Assembly (NCBI GenBank): GCA_900317055.1
Contig: ONFF01000023.1
Location: forward strand, 1 to 55,784
Source: an uncultured Bacteroidales bacterium
GTDB lineage: Bacteria > Bacteroidota > Bacteroidia > Bacteroidales > F082
Direction of reading: 5' to 3'
DNA: 55,784 nt
This document shows positions 24,658-33,592 of this stretch, in pieces. Every line of letters starts with the position of its first letter. Positions within the stretch are counted from its first letter, which is position 1. The notes beneath the pieces were generated by a model. It saw only the letters and a program-made list of their open reading frames with translations, did no database searches and had not been told where the DNA came from. The position numbers and the translations under genes were made by a program.

Positions 24658-24777
24658 TCAATTCAACACAATCTCCTTCAAAACCTCCTTCCCCACCAAT
24701 TCATTCAAATTCTTCAGCAACAACAATTTGGAATAATCCCATTCATTGCGAAGCGCATCGGAATCAACGCGAACGAA
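24658..24777 (-). pseudogene. Remnant of a DUF721 (DciA-like) gene, C-terminal 39 residues only
   Basis: On the minus strand the frame reads FVRVDSDALRNEWDYSKL, then LLLKNLNELVGKEVLKEIVL and a stop. This is the typical DUF721 C-terminus (V-x-S-x-A-L-R-N-E, then L-N-x-x-x-G-x-E-V-x-x-x-I). Upstream in the same frame the sequence no longer looks like the family and runs into an imperfect palindrome at about 24799-24836. The N-terminal half of a normal protein of about 95 aa is therefore missing. DUF721 proteins are related to the helicase loader DciA; another complete copy is expected elsewhere in the genome. Confidence 0.65.
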
Positions 24778-24964
24778 AATACTGTAAAGGTATAATATTC
24801 CACCAAAATTGCCATTTTTTGCCAACTTTGGCGGAACATTCCAAAAAGGAATAAAGTTTCTTTTGCTCAGCCTACATAAAAATCTTTGCACATATTGAGA
24901 GACGCTTAAAGGAAGCAGGTCTTCAGCAAAAAGGCGTCTAAAGCCTAACCGAATTTTATTGCAG

Positions 24965-25040
24965 TTTTGCAGTAAATTTCGGATAGAAACCCTATTGAAA
25001 TCGGAATTTACTGTAATTTTGCAGTAAATATCTGATAGAA
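24965..25040 (+). promoter_or_regulatory. Promoter with a duplicated, palindromic operator for the GH20 gene
   Basis: TTTTGCAGTAAAT..C.GATAGAA occurs twice (24965-24988 and 25017-25040, 22 of 24 positions alike, 52 bp apart). Around the second copy, ATTTACTG (25006-25013) and CAGTAAAT (25022-25029) form perfect inverted arms. The 8 bases between them, TAATTTTG (25014-25021), are exactly a -7 box. A dimeric regulator bound here would cover the promoter. Confidence 0.6.
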
Positions 25041-25053
25041 TTGTTGTAGAACT

Positions 25054-27666
25054 ATGAAAACCAAACTCCTTATCCTGCTCTGCCTTTTCAGCTTCTGCGC
25101 CTTCGCGCAAAACACCCATATCCTCCCTACCCCACAACAAGTCGAAACCACTGAGGGGCAGTTTGTTTGGGATGAAAGTGTCGTGCTGACATACGATGCC
25201 TCCGATGCCGAAATCAACCAAATCATTTTGCTCTTCCGCAACGACTTGGACCGCATCAGTGGCAAGCAAGTGCAGTTTTCGCGTGGTGTCATCAAAGGCA
25301 AACAATTCATCGAACTCATCAAGACAGACCACCTTGGTGTGAAAGAAAACGAAGACCAGGCCTATCGCCTAACCGTCAATAACAATTTCATTCGACTTGA
25401 AGCCACCACCAACACGGGACTTTTCTACGCTGTCCAAAGCTTGAAACAGCTCTACCGTTACTCCTTCCTGAAAAACAAAGGCGAGATCAATATCCCTTGC
25501 ATGACCATCACCGACTGGCCTAACTTCAAGATTCGCGCCTGGCAGGACGATATCAGCCGTGGCCCTATCGTCAGCATGGACTACCTGAAACGCCTCATCC
25601 CGCAGATGGCGGAATGCAAGCTTAATGCCTTCTCGCTCTACACCGAGCACACCTTTAAGACCAAATGCCACCCTGACATCGCGCCCACCGATGCCTTCAC
25701 TGCCGAGGAAATCAAAGAACTGGAGGATTTTTGCAAGCCGTATCACATCCAAATCATTGGCAACCAACAATGTTTCGGACATTTTGAGGAAATTCTTTGC
25801 AACCCATTCTACAGCCATCTAGCCGATACAAAATGGAACCTCAACCCCGCCAAGGAAGAGACCTACCAATTCCTCGAAGACCATCTTCGCGAGGTGGCAA
25901 GAGCCTACAAATCGCCGTATTTCAACATCAACTGCGATGAAACCGAAAACCTCGGACAAGGCTATGCCAAGGCGTATGTGGATTCCATCGGTGCAGAAAC
26001 GGCATATTACAAACACATCAATCGCGTCAACCGGATGCTTCGCCCCTATCGCAAGCGCGTGATGATGTGGGGCGACATCGCTGACCAACACCCAGAAATC
26101 CTTGACAATTTGGACAAAGACATCTTCCTCATCGCTTGGAGCTATGTGGGTATCGACAGTTTTGATGACTTCCTGCAACCCTATGTCAAATCGGGACGCA
26201 ACTACTTTGTAGCACCAGGTGTCAGCCTCTCTGAAAGAGTATGGCCCAAGCATTATGAGTTCAAGGCCAACATCACCAACCTGTGCCGCGATGGTTACAA
26301 AAACGGTGCAATGGGTGTCATCAACACTTGCTGGGACGACTTTGGCGAGTCGCTGACCAACTGCGCGTTATATGGTTTGGCCTTGGGCGCAGAAACAAGT
26401 TGGAACCCCGCCACGAAACAAGAACGCAACACCGAAGCCAACTTCACCGCACATTTCTTAGGAAGCCTTTCCGATGAAATCTGCCAACATTTGGATGAAA
26501 TCTCCGAATGGTCGAAATTCGACGGCATCGGCAAGTTCACTGCCATGACCGAGCCCATGGTACCCTTCTACCCCGCCCTCGTCAACGATTCCATCAAGGC
26601 ATTGAACCAAAGGGCTACAGTAGCATTGTCCGTTTTAGAGAAGGCTTTGATCAACGACAAAAAACAGGTCAAGAAAAACGCCGACCTTTTCGATAACGCC
26701 CTTTATGCCGTGCATCGCATGCAGTGGTGTGCCAATCGCAACCTCACCCGTTGCCAACTCTTCCGAACCTACAACAGCCCCACCGAAACCAACACCGCTG
26801 AAAGCCAAAGGATGATTCAAGAGCTGATTTCCGCGCTGCATGAGTTGAAAAAAGAGTATGTCAAGGTTTGGAACATTGAAAGCCGCGCCTATTGGCTTGA
26901 TGTCAACATGGAGAAATATGATGACATTGCCATCGAGTTGGAACAGCTTGGATATGTCCCGTTTATTGAGCCAACAACCGATGAGGAAGGCAATGCGGCC
27001 GTTGCTTTAAAAACCATTTTCAGCGACAAAGAAATCCACTACACCGTTGATGGAAAAGAAGTGAAGCGAAACGATTCCATATATCACAATCCTATCGTCT
27101 TGGAGCGTCCTTGTCTTGTTAAAGCGGCTTGTTTCAATGCTTTGGGCGAGCCTGTATGCGCAGAGCGTTATTTCTGCTACCACAAGGGGATGGGCAGGCT
27201 GAAACAACTCAACAGTCCAGCAGGCAACTATCGTCCTGAATACTCGGGCGGTGGCGATGGCGCTCTTCTTGACGGCAGTCTTGGCAGCGACGACTATAAA
27301 GACGGTCACTGGCAAGGTTTCTACGGCATTGATGCCGACCTCGAACTGGACTTCGGCAAGTACCAAAAAGTCAATGCGCTGAATATAGGTTTCTTGGTGA
27401 ATGCCCACGACTGGATTTTGCGTCCCAACGAAATTGAAGTCTACACCTCCAATGATGGCAAGAGCTACAAACCATACAAGTCCTTCACCCTTACGGCAGA
27501 AATACCTTTGACAGGCAACCATACCTTCCGCGAGCGATTTGAATTGCCTAGCCTTTCAACACGCTATCTGCGTATCGTGGTGAAGAATCCTGGGAAACTG
27601 CTAGAAGGCCTGCCTGGCAGCGGCTATGACTCTTGGATCTTTATGGATGAGGTGATGGTGGAGTGA
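25054..27666 (+). CDS. Beta-N-acetylhexosaminidase, glycoside hydrolase family 20, with C-terminal F5/8-type domain
   Basis: The protein is 870 aa. A signal peptide (MKTKLLILLCLFSFCAFA) directs it to the periplasm or surface. It has an N-terminal GH20b-like domain (THILPTPQQVETTEGQFVW), then the GH20 barrel with FKIRAWQDDISRG, and the catalytic Asp-Glu pair at D295-E296 in NINCDETENLG; the pair usually follows GG rather than NC. The last 140 or so residues are a discoidin-like (CBM32-type) domain with WILRPNEIEVYTSNDGKSY. It releases terminal GlcNAc or GalNAc from glycans. The ends of this gene and its convergent neighbour abut without a gap. Expression may be set by the duplicated operator upstream. 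Confidence 0.85.
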   Translation: MKTKLLILLCLFSFCAFAQNTHILPTPQQVETTEGQFVWDESVVLTYDASDAEINQIILLFRNDLDRISGKQVQFSRGVIKGKQFIELIKTDHLGVKENEDQAYRLTVNNNFIRLEATTNTGLFYAVQSLKQLYRYSFLKNKGEINIPCMTITDWPNFKIRAWQDDISRGPIVSMDYLKRLIPQMAECKLNAFSLYTEHTFKTKCHPDIAPTDAFTAEEIKELEDFCKPYHIQIIGNQQCFGHFEEILCNPFYSHLADTKWNLNPAKEETYQFLEDHLREVARAYKSPYFNINCDETENLGQGYAKAYVDSIGAETAYYKHINRVNRMLRPYRKRVMMWGDIADQHPEILDNLDKDIFLIAWSYVGIDSFDDFLQPYVKSGRNYFVAPGVSLSERVWPKHYEFKANITNLCRDGYKNGAMGVINTCWDDFGESLTNCALYGLALGAETSWNPATKQERNTEANFTAHFLGSLSDEICQHLDEISEWSKFDGIGKFTAMTEPMVPFYPALVNDSIKALNQRATVALSVLEKALINDKKQVKKNADLFDNALYAVHRMQWCANRNLTRCQLFRTYNSPTETNTAESQRMIQELISALHELKKEYVKVWNIESRAYWLDVNMEKYDDIAIELEQLGYVPFIEPTTDEEGNAAVALKTIFSDKEIHYTVDGKEVKRNDSIYHNPIVLERPCLVKAACFNALGEPVCAERYFCYHKGMGRLKQLNSPAGNYRPEYSGGGDGALLDGSLGSDDYKDGHWQGFYGIDADLELDFGKYQKVNALNIGFLVNAHDWILRPNEIEVYTSNDGKSYKPYKSFTLTAEIPLTGNHTFRERFELPSLSTRYLRIVVKNPGKLLEGLPGSGYDSWIFMDEVMVE

Positions 27667-28701
27667 TTAGTAACCATTAATCTGGCTATATCTCAGCCCT
27701 AATGTGTAGAAAAGCGGTTCCACTTCCGCACCTGACAGCTCCACCTCCAAAATGCAGTTTTCCTTTATCAAGCTCTTTAACGATAGCTTCTCTGTGCGCA
27801 TCTCACCTTCCTGCAAGGTATTGAGCGAAAAGTATTCCTCAGCCAACAAATAGTTGGTCGGTCCTTTCTCAATAACCCTCACGCGCAACATCATTTCCGT
27901 CACTCTGCCTGGCCCCAAATTATGCAAGTCTATTTCCAATTCGCAGTCGGCCTTGACGGAAATCGAAGCCGGTTTCGACTCAAACCTAACCCCTTTCATA
28001 AGCAGGCTTGGGGTGTCGTCAACAGGAACGACCTCCATCCGGGTATCATAATAGTCCTCAGGTATTTGGCCAATCTGCCAGTTGGGCATGGAGGTCTCCA
28101 CATAATAGTACTTTTTTTCGCGGAACAACAGGTATCGCTCGGCCTCCACCCCATCACAATGTACGCCAAGCGCCATGTGTTCGGGTAACACCAGCAGGAT
28201 GAAATCGACATCCATCTCATAGAGCAAGGCTGTCAACAAAGCCACCTTGTCCTCGCAGTCGCCACAACCATCCACCAAAGTCTCAATCGGATAACGCACA
28301 TACTCGTCGATACCCTTACTGTCAGTATCATAGGCGTATGGCAAGGATTGCACAAAAGCAAGAGCCAGTTTAATCTTTTCCAAATCCGTGACAGCATTCC
28401 TGCTGAATTCGTTCGCCAAAGCCTGCATCACGGGACGGTCGTGTTCCGACAGCATGAAACTGTAGTAATTAGGCGGCAATTCGTCTTTTTGGAATTGGTA
28501 ACGATAGGCCAGATGCTCGCGTTCGTTTTGAAAATAGTTGTACAAACTCTTGCTGATATTCAGCGAGATGGTACAATTCTTCTTGTTGTACTCCCAACTA
28601 TGCTCCACCTCATAATAGCCTTCATGCTCCACCACGGAATGGGCAGAGGCGGTGAGGCCGAAAAGGACCAGTAATAATATAAGGTGAAAACGCGCTCGCA
28701 T
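27667..28701 (-). CDS. Exported transglutaminase-like cysteine protein
   Basis: The protein is 344 aa when started at ATG 28701. That start gives the signal peptide MRARFHLILLLVLFGLTASA directly; the longer frame to 28776 is less likely. The transglutaminase/protease-like core shows the Cys-loop DGCGDCEDKVALLTALL, then HMALGVHCDG with the His, then YYVETSMPNW. The residues fit the Cys-His-Asp/Glu triad of the superfamily. Periplasmic peptidase or crosslinking activity is possible, but the substrate cannot be told. It lies convergent to GH20 with no gap and downstream of a family D palindrome. Confidence 0.75.
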   Translation of the reverse strand: MRARFHLILLLVLFGLTASAHSVVEHEGYYEVEHSWEYNKKNCTISLNISKSLYNYFQNEREHLAYRYQFQKDELPPNYYSFMLSEHDRPVMQALANEFSRNAVTDLEKIKLALAFVQSLPYAYDTDSKGIDEYVRYPIETLVDGCGDCEDKVALLTALLYEMDVDFILLVLPEHMALGVHCDGVEAERYLLFREKKYYYVETSMPNWQIGQIPEDYYDTRMEVVPVDDTPSLLMKGVRFESKPASISVKADCELEIDLHNLGPGRVTEMMLRVRVIEKGPTNYLLAEEYFSLNTLQEGEMRTEKLSLKSLIKENCILEVELSGAEVEPLFYTLGLRYSQINGY

Positions 28702-28758
28702 GGGATGGGTTCTTTTTCCATGATAACGCAAGAATCGTGCTAAAATTGTGGATGGGTT

Positions 28759-28827
28759 GTAGGGCTGTCGTATCACGGCAGCCGCTATAATGGTTTATCA
28801 GCGGCTGCCACAGTGTGACAGCCCTAC
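28759..28827. repeat. Palindromic repeat family D (GTAGGGCTGTC...GACAGCCCTAC), full copy
   Basis: GTAGGGCTGTC pairs with GACAGCCCTAC, and inside it GGCAGCCGCT with AGCGGCTGCC, around a 15-base loop. The full element is 69 bp. It fills the gap between two minus-strand genes. A half copy is at 48531-48556. Confidence 0.9.
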
Positions 28828-28831
28828 AGCC

Positions 28832-31800
28832 TTATTTTCCCCAATAATGGAAATCCTTCACCTCTTTCAGCAGTTCCTTAACGGCTGCCTCCAGCTGTTC
28901 ATCGATGCCATCAGCCATCTTCTCAGGCGTGTTGCGCACTTTAATGTCAGGCTCCAACTGGGTGTTTTCAAGCCAGTTACCTTGCTCAGTGCGGTAGCCG
29001 ATGACGGGCAGACCAAAATACAAAGAAGGATCTTGCAGTGTTTCCCATGTCACGCTCGACATGGTGCCAGGCACGGGCATACCGACAAGGCTGCCCATCT
29101 TCTTGTACTTGTAGACCCACGGAGTACCATGCGCATTGCTGTAATTGGCTTCGCCGATAAGCATAATCGAAGGCTTGTTGTAGCGTCGCGAAGGCATCAC
29201 GCAGGCCACGCTGTCGTTGATGACCTGCTCAAGGTATTTCTCACCGCTGAAGAGAATCTCGATGTCCTCGTGCAGACGACCGCCACCATTGAAACGCGTG
29301 TCGATGACGATACCATCACAGAGGTTATATTTGCCGAGGATTTGTGAATACACATCGCGGTAGCTGGCATCGCCCATGCTCTTGATGTGGACATAACCCA
29401 ACCGACCCTTGGAGAGTTTCTTCACCGTCTCCTCGTTATGCTTCACCCAGCGATTGTAGAGCAAATCATTCATTGCACCGTGGCTGATGGGCTTCACGGT
29501 CTCATCCCAAGTCTTGCCGCCATCGCTGACGGTCACCAGAACGGTCTTGCCGCGCTTGTTGTTGAGGAGTGGATAGTAGTCCATGCCTTTCTTAATCTCC
29601 ACACCATCAATCTTTTCAATCACGGTTCCCGCTTTCACCTTTGAGCTTTTCTTGTCGAAAGGACCGCCTTCCACCACCTCAGCGATCTTGAGACCATCAC
29701 CTTTGTAATCGAGGTCGAGCAGCACGCCAAACTCAGCTGTGGCATCGCCTTTGCTTCCAGGCCGGTAACCCGAACCCGTGTGCGACACATTCAGCTCGCC
29801 GAGGATTTCGCTCAGCATCTCTGAGAAGTCGTAGTTGTTGTTGATATGCGCCAAGAAAGGCTGGTATGCCTCTTTCATCAGGGCCAAATCCACGCCATGA
29901 TGGTCTTTCATGAAGAAACGCTTCTCAATTTGCAGGAAGACATGGTTGAACATGTATTCGCGCTCTTCGGCAAGGTTGAGTTCCATGGTAGCGTCGTATT
30001 TAATCGAAGAGGATTTGCCGCTCTTGTCGAATTTCTGCAAGTTGTTGCCTGAGAGCACAAAGAGGTTATCGCCTTGCATCCTCAGCTGCGCACCACCTTG
30101 CCCCAGCTTTTTCGTAATCTTCATCGACTTTTCACGCACATCCATTTCCCAAAGGTCATAGCCCTTCTCGAAAGAAGTCATGAAATAGAACTTCTCGCCA
30201 TCGCTGGTAAGAGCAATACCGCTCAAGTTTGAAGACATCGGCGTCAAACGCATCACGCGATCTTGCAGATGCTCCAAGTCCACCTCAATTTTCTTGGCTT
30301 CCTTGGGCTTTTCATCCTTCTTATCGTCTTTCTTATCATCTTTTTTATCGTCCTTCTTGTCCTTTTTCTTGTCGCTCTTTTCCTCTTTCTTCGCATCATC
30401 TTTCTTGTCGTCCTTCTTGCCTTTTTCCGTCTCCTTCAGCAAGGCATATTCCTCTTTGCTGAGGCGGAATTTGTCGTATGCATCCTGATTCAAGAAAGCG
30501 ATGAAAGCATCGTTTTGGCTACCCCACGAGGCATGGGATCGCATACCGTAACGATTTGAACGATAAATGATTGCATTACCTTCCATTGCCCAATGAGGAC
30601 TGCCATCGATATAAGCGCTTTCGGTAATGTTGTAGATGGTCTTCGAGCCATCAGCCTTCACGATGCCGATGTCGGAATAGGGGTCGCGCATATGAGAGAT
30701 CAAGGTCAGGGCAAACCATTGTCCATCGGGCGACCACTCGTAGGAGAAGCCGTAGTCGTCGGTTTCGTAATGCTGGCAACCATCGGTGATTTGACGCACC
30801 TGTTTTGAAGCCACATTATAGACCTTCAAGACATTACGGTTCTCGATGAAGGCAATTTCCTTGCCATCAGGAGAATAGCAAGGGGCAATACGCTCGATGC
30901 CATCGTTGTCGAACAGCGGCTTTTCTTCTATCAAAGTAGCGTATGCGAAGTTAAAGTCTTCCTTGCGCTCGATTTTGGCTTGGTAGAGGTTCCAGTAGCC
31001 ATCACGCTCAGAGGCATAGACGATGGAGCGACCGTCTTTCGAGAACGAAGGGTTGCGCTCAGCTTGGGCCGTATGTGTGATTTGCTTGGTGGTGGCATAT
31101 TCGTCGACACCTGTCACGAAGAGCTCGCCGCGAGAGATGAAAGCAATCAATTTGCCATCCTGACTCAAATCAAAGTCACCGATGCCCTTGAAATCCTGTT
31201 TGACCAACTGCTCCAACGCCTGGTCATTGACGATTTCGATATTCACCTTTTGTGGCTCACTACCAATGCGCTGGGTATAAATCTCGCCCATATAACCGTA
31301 ACACAACAAACCGTCATTGGCCACACTCAAAAAACGCACGGGATGTGTCTTAAAGTTAGTCACTGCCTCCACCTGTTCGAGGTTTTCGGCAGGTGCCTTG
31401 TAGACATTGAAACTGCCGTTGTTACGCTCACTCAAAAACACCACATCTTTATAGCCAGGCAAATAGCGCGGGTCGCGGTCTTCACCGACATTTGTGGTAA
31501 GAATCGTATGGGTCTTTTTCTTGGCATTATAGTACACCACATCGCGGGCCACGGAAGACACATGGTGCTTGCGCCACACATTCTCACTGCCTTTGCGGTC
31601 GTAGTAAAGGAATGACTTGCCGTCCTTGTCGAACGATATACTACTCACAGGCACAGCCACCACCTGCTCAGGTCGACCGCCTTCGGTGCTCACCTTATAT
31701 AACTCGGTAATCCAGCCCGAGGCAAATTGTATGTTCTCTGCTGCTTTCTGGATTTGGGCAGAGAAATAAATCTCCTTGCCATCAGGTGAGAAGGCCAAAG

Positions 31801-32125
31801 GAATTTCCGGAGCTGAATTGGTTGTGATGCGTTGGGCTATACCACCCTCTGCAGCAACAAGATAGACATCGAAATTGCCATTGCGGTCGGTGGCGAAGGC
31901 AATCTGTTTGCCGTCGGGCGACCAAACCGGGTCGGTATCGAAAGCGGCATTTGTCGTGATTTGTAAAGCTTTACCGCCAGTGGCATTCACCACATACACA
32001 TCACCTTTGTAGCAAAAGGCAATCTTGTCGCCTTGAGGCGAAATCACATTGTGGCGCAGCCACAGCGGCTGGGCAGAGAGGCTCAAGCCTACCGCCATTA
32101 GAATGATTAGGAATAGTTTTTTCAT
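28832..32125 (-). CDS. Tricorn-like S41 protease with beta-propeller domains
   Basis: The protein is 1,097 aa with a signal peptide (MKKLFLIILMAVGLSLSAQ). The N-terminal half is a run of TolB/PD40-like propeller blades (WSPDGKQIAF, FSPDGKEIYF, YSPDGKEIAF, WSPDGQWFAL). A Lys/Asp-rich stretch of about 45 residues (about 565-610) follows, then a second blade region, a PDZ domain (LDLDYKGDGLKIAEV, AGTVIEKIDG) and the S41 catalytic domain with IDTRFNGGGRL and the nucleophile region EANYSNAHGT. This layout is that of tricorn-like proteases, which in Bacteroidetes are usually periplasmic. The Lys/Asp tract is not part of the family core. The gene is expressed alone. Confidence 0.9.
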   Translation of the reverse strand: MKKLFLIILMAVGLSLSAQPLWLRHNVISPQGDKIAFCYKGDVYVVNATGGKALQITTNAAFDTDPVWSPDGKQIAFATDRNGNFDVYLVAAEGGIAQRITTNSAPEIPLAFSPDGKEIYFSAQIQKAAENIQFASGWITELYKVSTEGGRPEQVVAVPVSSISFDKDGKSFLYYDRKGSENVWRKHHVSSVARDVVYYNAKKKTHTILTTNVGEDRDPRYLPGYKDVVFLSERNNGSFNVYKAPAENLEQVEAVTNFKTHPVRFLSVANDGLLCYGYMGEIYTQRIGSEPQKVNIEIVNDQALEQLVKQDFKGIGDFDLSQDGKLIAFISRGELFVTGVDEYATTKQITHTAQAERNPSFSKDGRSIVYASERDGYWNLYQAKIERKEDFNFAYATLIEEKPLFDNDGIERIAPCYSPDGKEIAFIENRNVLKVYNVASKQVRQITDGCQHYETDDYGFSYEWSPDGQWFALTLISHMRDPYSDIGIVKADGSKTIYNITESAYIDGSPHWAMEGNAIIYRSNRYGMRSHASWGSQNDAFIAFLNQDAYDKFRLSKEEYALLKETEKGKKDDKKDDAKKEEKSDKKKDKKDDKKDDKKDDKKDEKPKEAKKIEVDLEHLQDRVMRLTPMSSNLSGIALTSDGEKFYFMTSFEKGYDLWEMDVREKSMKITKKLGQGGAQLRMQGDNLFVLSGNNLQKFDKSGKSSSIKYDATMELNLAEEREYMFNHVFLQIEKRFFMKDHHGVDLALMKEAYQPFLAHINNNYDFSEMLSEILGELNVSHTGSGYRPGSKGDATAEFGVLLDLDYKGDGLKIAEVVEGGPFDKKSSKVKAGTVIEKIDGVEIKKGMDYYPLLNNKRGKTVLVTVSDGGKTWDETVKPISHGAMNDLLYNRWVKHNEETVKKLSKGRLGYVHIKSMGDASYRDVYSQILGKYNLCDGIVIDTRFNGGGRLHEDIEILFSGEKYLEQVINDSVACVMPSRRYNKPSIMLIGEANYSNAHGTPWVYKYKKMGSLVGMPVPGTMSSVTWETLQDPSLYFGLPVIGYRTEQGNWLENTQLEPDIKVRNTPEKMADGIDEQLEAAVKELLKEVKDFHYWGK

Positions 32126-32146
32126 AAAGCTTTTGAAACAATTATT

Positions 32147-32653
32147 TTACAGCTCGTTAATTTCTTTCTCAGTTAGACCTGTAATCTCCATAATATCAGA
32201 AACTTGAAAACCTTTAGCTTTCATTTTTCGGGCAGTTTGTACTGCATTATTATACAAGGTATTATCTATTTCGGGCAAGACTGTCTCTGTATTATTCCAT
32301 TCATCCCAATTTACATCAGATAGATAGCTTTCGACTTGGCCTAATAACACTTTAATGTCTTTCGTGGCAGTCTCCCACAAATCCACATCCGAGACTTGGG
32401 CATAGCCATGAACCAACACATTACGCATCTTTACAATCTGTCGCCAAGGCAACTCTGGATGTTGCTCTTTGAAATCCTTTGTCAGCATATTTGCAGCTTC
32501 ACCAATGACTTCTATATTCTTCATGACAGAATAATAAACACGAATGTCTTGGACAAAATCATCAAAAGTGATTCCATCAAGAATTGTCTCCACATTTTGG
32601 CCATACTGCTTAATGTCTTCCAACCTGCCTTTATCTCTGCTATGCTCTCTCAT
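32147..32653 (-). CDS. hepT: HepT-like HEPN toxin (DUF86) with C-terminal helical extension
   Basis: The protein is 168 aa when started at ATG 32653, which overlaps the end of mntA by 14 bp. An in-frame ATG at 32671 is also possible. The HEPN ribonuclease motif R-x4-H-x-Y is intact as R77-NVLV-H82-G-Y84; the Tyr is the residue that MntA antitoxins AMPylate in the studied system. After the HEPN core the protein continues for about 45 residues with QTARKMKAKGFQVSDIMEIT, an HTH-like tail like those at the ends of Rpn-type and related nucleases. It is likely an RNA-cleaving toxin kept inactive by the upstream partner. Confidence 0.88.
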   Translation of the reverse strand: MREHSRDKGRLEDIKQYGQNVETILDGITFDDFVQDIRVYYSVMKNIEVIGEAANMLTKDFKEQHPELPWRQIVKMRNVLVHGYAQVSDVDLWETATKDIKVLLGQVESYLSDVNWDEWNNTETVLPEIDNTLYNNAVQTARKMKAKGFQVSDIMEITGLTEKEINEL

Positions 32654-32942
32654 ATATAAGTTGTTTATCATTGTTGACACTTTCAACAGCCCAAGGACGA
32701 AGGGTACCTTCTTCGACAAGATCAACTTCCAAACCTAGTAAATCTTCAAGGTCAAGTTGCATCCCTGCTATTTTCAGTAGCCCTATAGGTTGTGTACGAT
32801 CATACTGCACAAGAATATCCATATCACTCCATGGTTTCTCCTCTCCTCTGGCAAATGAGCCAAAAATCCATGCCTTCAAAACGGGTTGGGTCTTGAAATA
32901 ATCAGCAATAATCTGAATCATCGACAAAGTATGCGTACTCAT
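32640..32942 (-). CDS. mntA: MntA-like nucleotidyltransferase antitoxin
   Basis: The protein is 100 aa. The minimal nucleotidyltransferase motif is complete: G28-S-F-A-R-G then S39-D-M-D42, followed by LEVDLVEE carrying the third acidic residue. In the characterised MntA-HepT system this enzyme adds AMP groups to the Tyr of the HEPN motif and so silences the toxin. The 14-bp overlap with hepT and a promoter box TATATTTG on the minus strand (32962-32969) fit a two-gene operon. No lesion is seen in either partner. Confidence 0.9.
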   Translation of the reverse strand: MSTHTLSMIQIIADYFKTQPVLKAWIFGSFARGEEKPWSDMDILVQYDRTQPIGLLKIAGMQLDLEDLLGLEVDLVEEGTLRPWAVESVNNDKQLIYERA

Positions 32943-32961
32943 TTCATTTAATTTTATGCCG

Positions 32962-32969
32962 CAAATATA
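32962..32969 (-). promoter_or_regulatory. Promoter -7 box of the mntA-hepT operon
   Basis: TATATTTG on the minus strand, 20 bases before the mntA ATG. Confidence 0.5.
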
Positions 32970-32976
32970 CTCATTT

Positions 32977-33588
32977 TCAGTTTACTTGAAACACAAACAT
33001 AGATTTCCCTTCCAAAAAAAGCTCCAGTCTATCCCCAACATGGACTTCACCTACACCCTGTGGTGTGCCCGTGAAAATAATATCGCCCTCTTTCAGTGTT
33101 ACGAAACGCGAAACATGGGCAATGATTTTGTCAAAACTGAAAATCATGTCGCGACTGTGCCCTTGCTGCACCCATTCACCATTGAGTTTCATGCCGAAGT
33201 TAATAGCATTAGGACAATCCAATTCACTGATTTTCTTAAACTTTCCTATCGGAGCCGAATAATCAAACGCTTTGGCAATCTCCCATGGATGGCCTTTGGC
33301 CTTGCATTGGCTTTGCAGGTCGCGAGCAGTGAAATCGATACCTACAGTGATGGCGTCATAATACTCAGTAGCCTTTTTCTCGTCAATCGCCTTTCCCGAT
33401 TTGCAGATGCGCAACACCAGCTCCGTTTCATAATGAATTTCCTTGCTGAAATCAGGATAAGGGAAAGACTCACCAGGAGCCAACAAAGCCGTTTCGGGCT
33501 TCATGAAAAACATGGGCTCTGTCGGCAGCGCATTGTCCAGCTCCTTGACATGTGCCAAATAATTGCGTCCTATACAGATGATTTTCAT
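32977..33588 (-). CDS. Fumarylacetoacetate hydrolase (FAH) family protein
   Basis: The protein is 203 aa, a short single-domain member like bacterial acylpyruvases and oxaloacetate tautomerases. Signatures: KIICIGRNYLAHVKEL at the start, FMKPETALL, the metal-binding HYETELVL (E-x-E), TVGIDFTARDLQ with the Asp ligand, KAFDYSAPIG and IIFTGTPQGVG. A divalent metal is used to cleave C-C bonds or tautomerise beta-keto acids. The substrate cannot be assigned. It ends 4 bp from the DnaQ-like gene on the same strand, so the two are probably one unit. Confidence 0.9.
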   Translation of the reverse strand: MKIICIGRNYLAHVKELDNALPTEPMFFMKPETALLAPGESFPYPDFSKEIHYETELVLRICKSGKAIDEKKATEYYDAITVGIDFTARDLQSQCKAKGHPWEIAKAFDYSAPIGKFKKISELDCPNAINFGMKLNGEWVQQGHSRDMIFSFDKIIAHVSRFVTLKEGDIIFTGTPQGVGEVHVGDRLELFLEGKSMFVFQVN

Positions 33589-33592
33589 TGCC

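Larger units (their letters stand above)
24646..25053. other. Intergenic region between the fimbrillin-like gene and GH20
   Basis: It holds the DUF721 remnant (24658-24777), an imperfect palindrome CCACCAAAATTGCC/TTGCCAACTTTGGCGG (about 24799-24836), and the promoter/operator of the GH20 gene (24965-25040). The part from 24840 to 24960 shows nothing recognisable. Confidence 0.6.

Noticed and set aside
24658-25332. Full 224-aa frame on the minus strand
   Set aside because: Only its last 39 residues look like a protein family (DUF721); the upstream part overlaps the GH20 promoter and coding start and is not protein-like.
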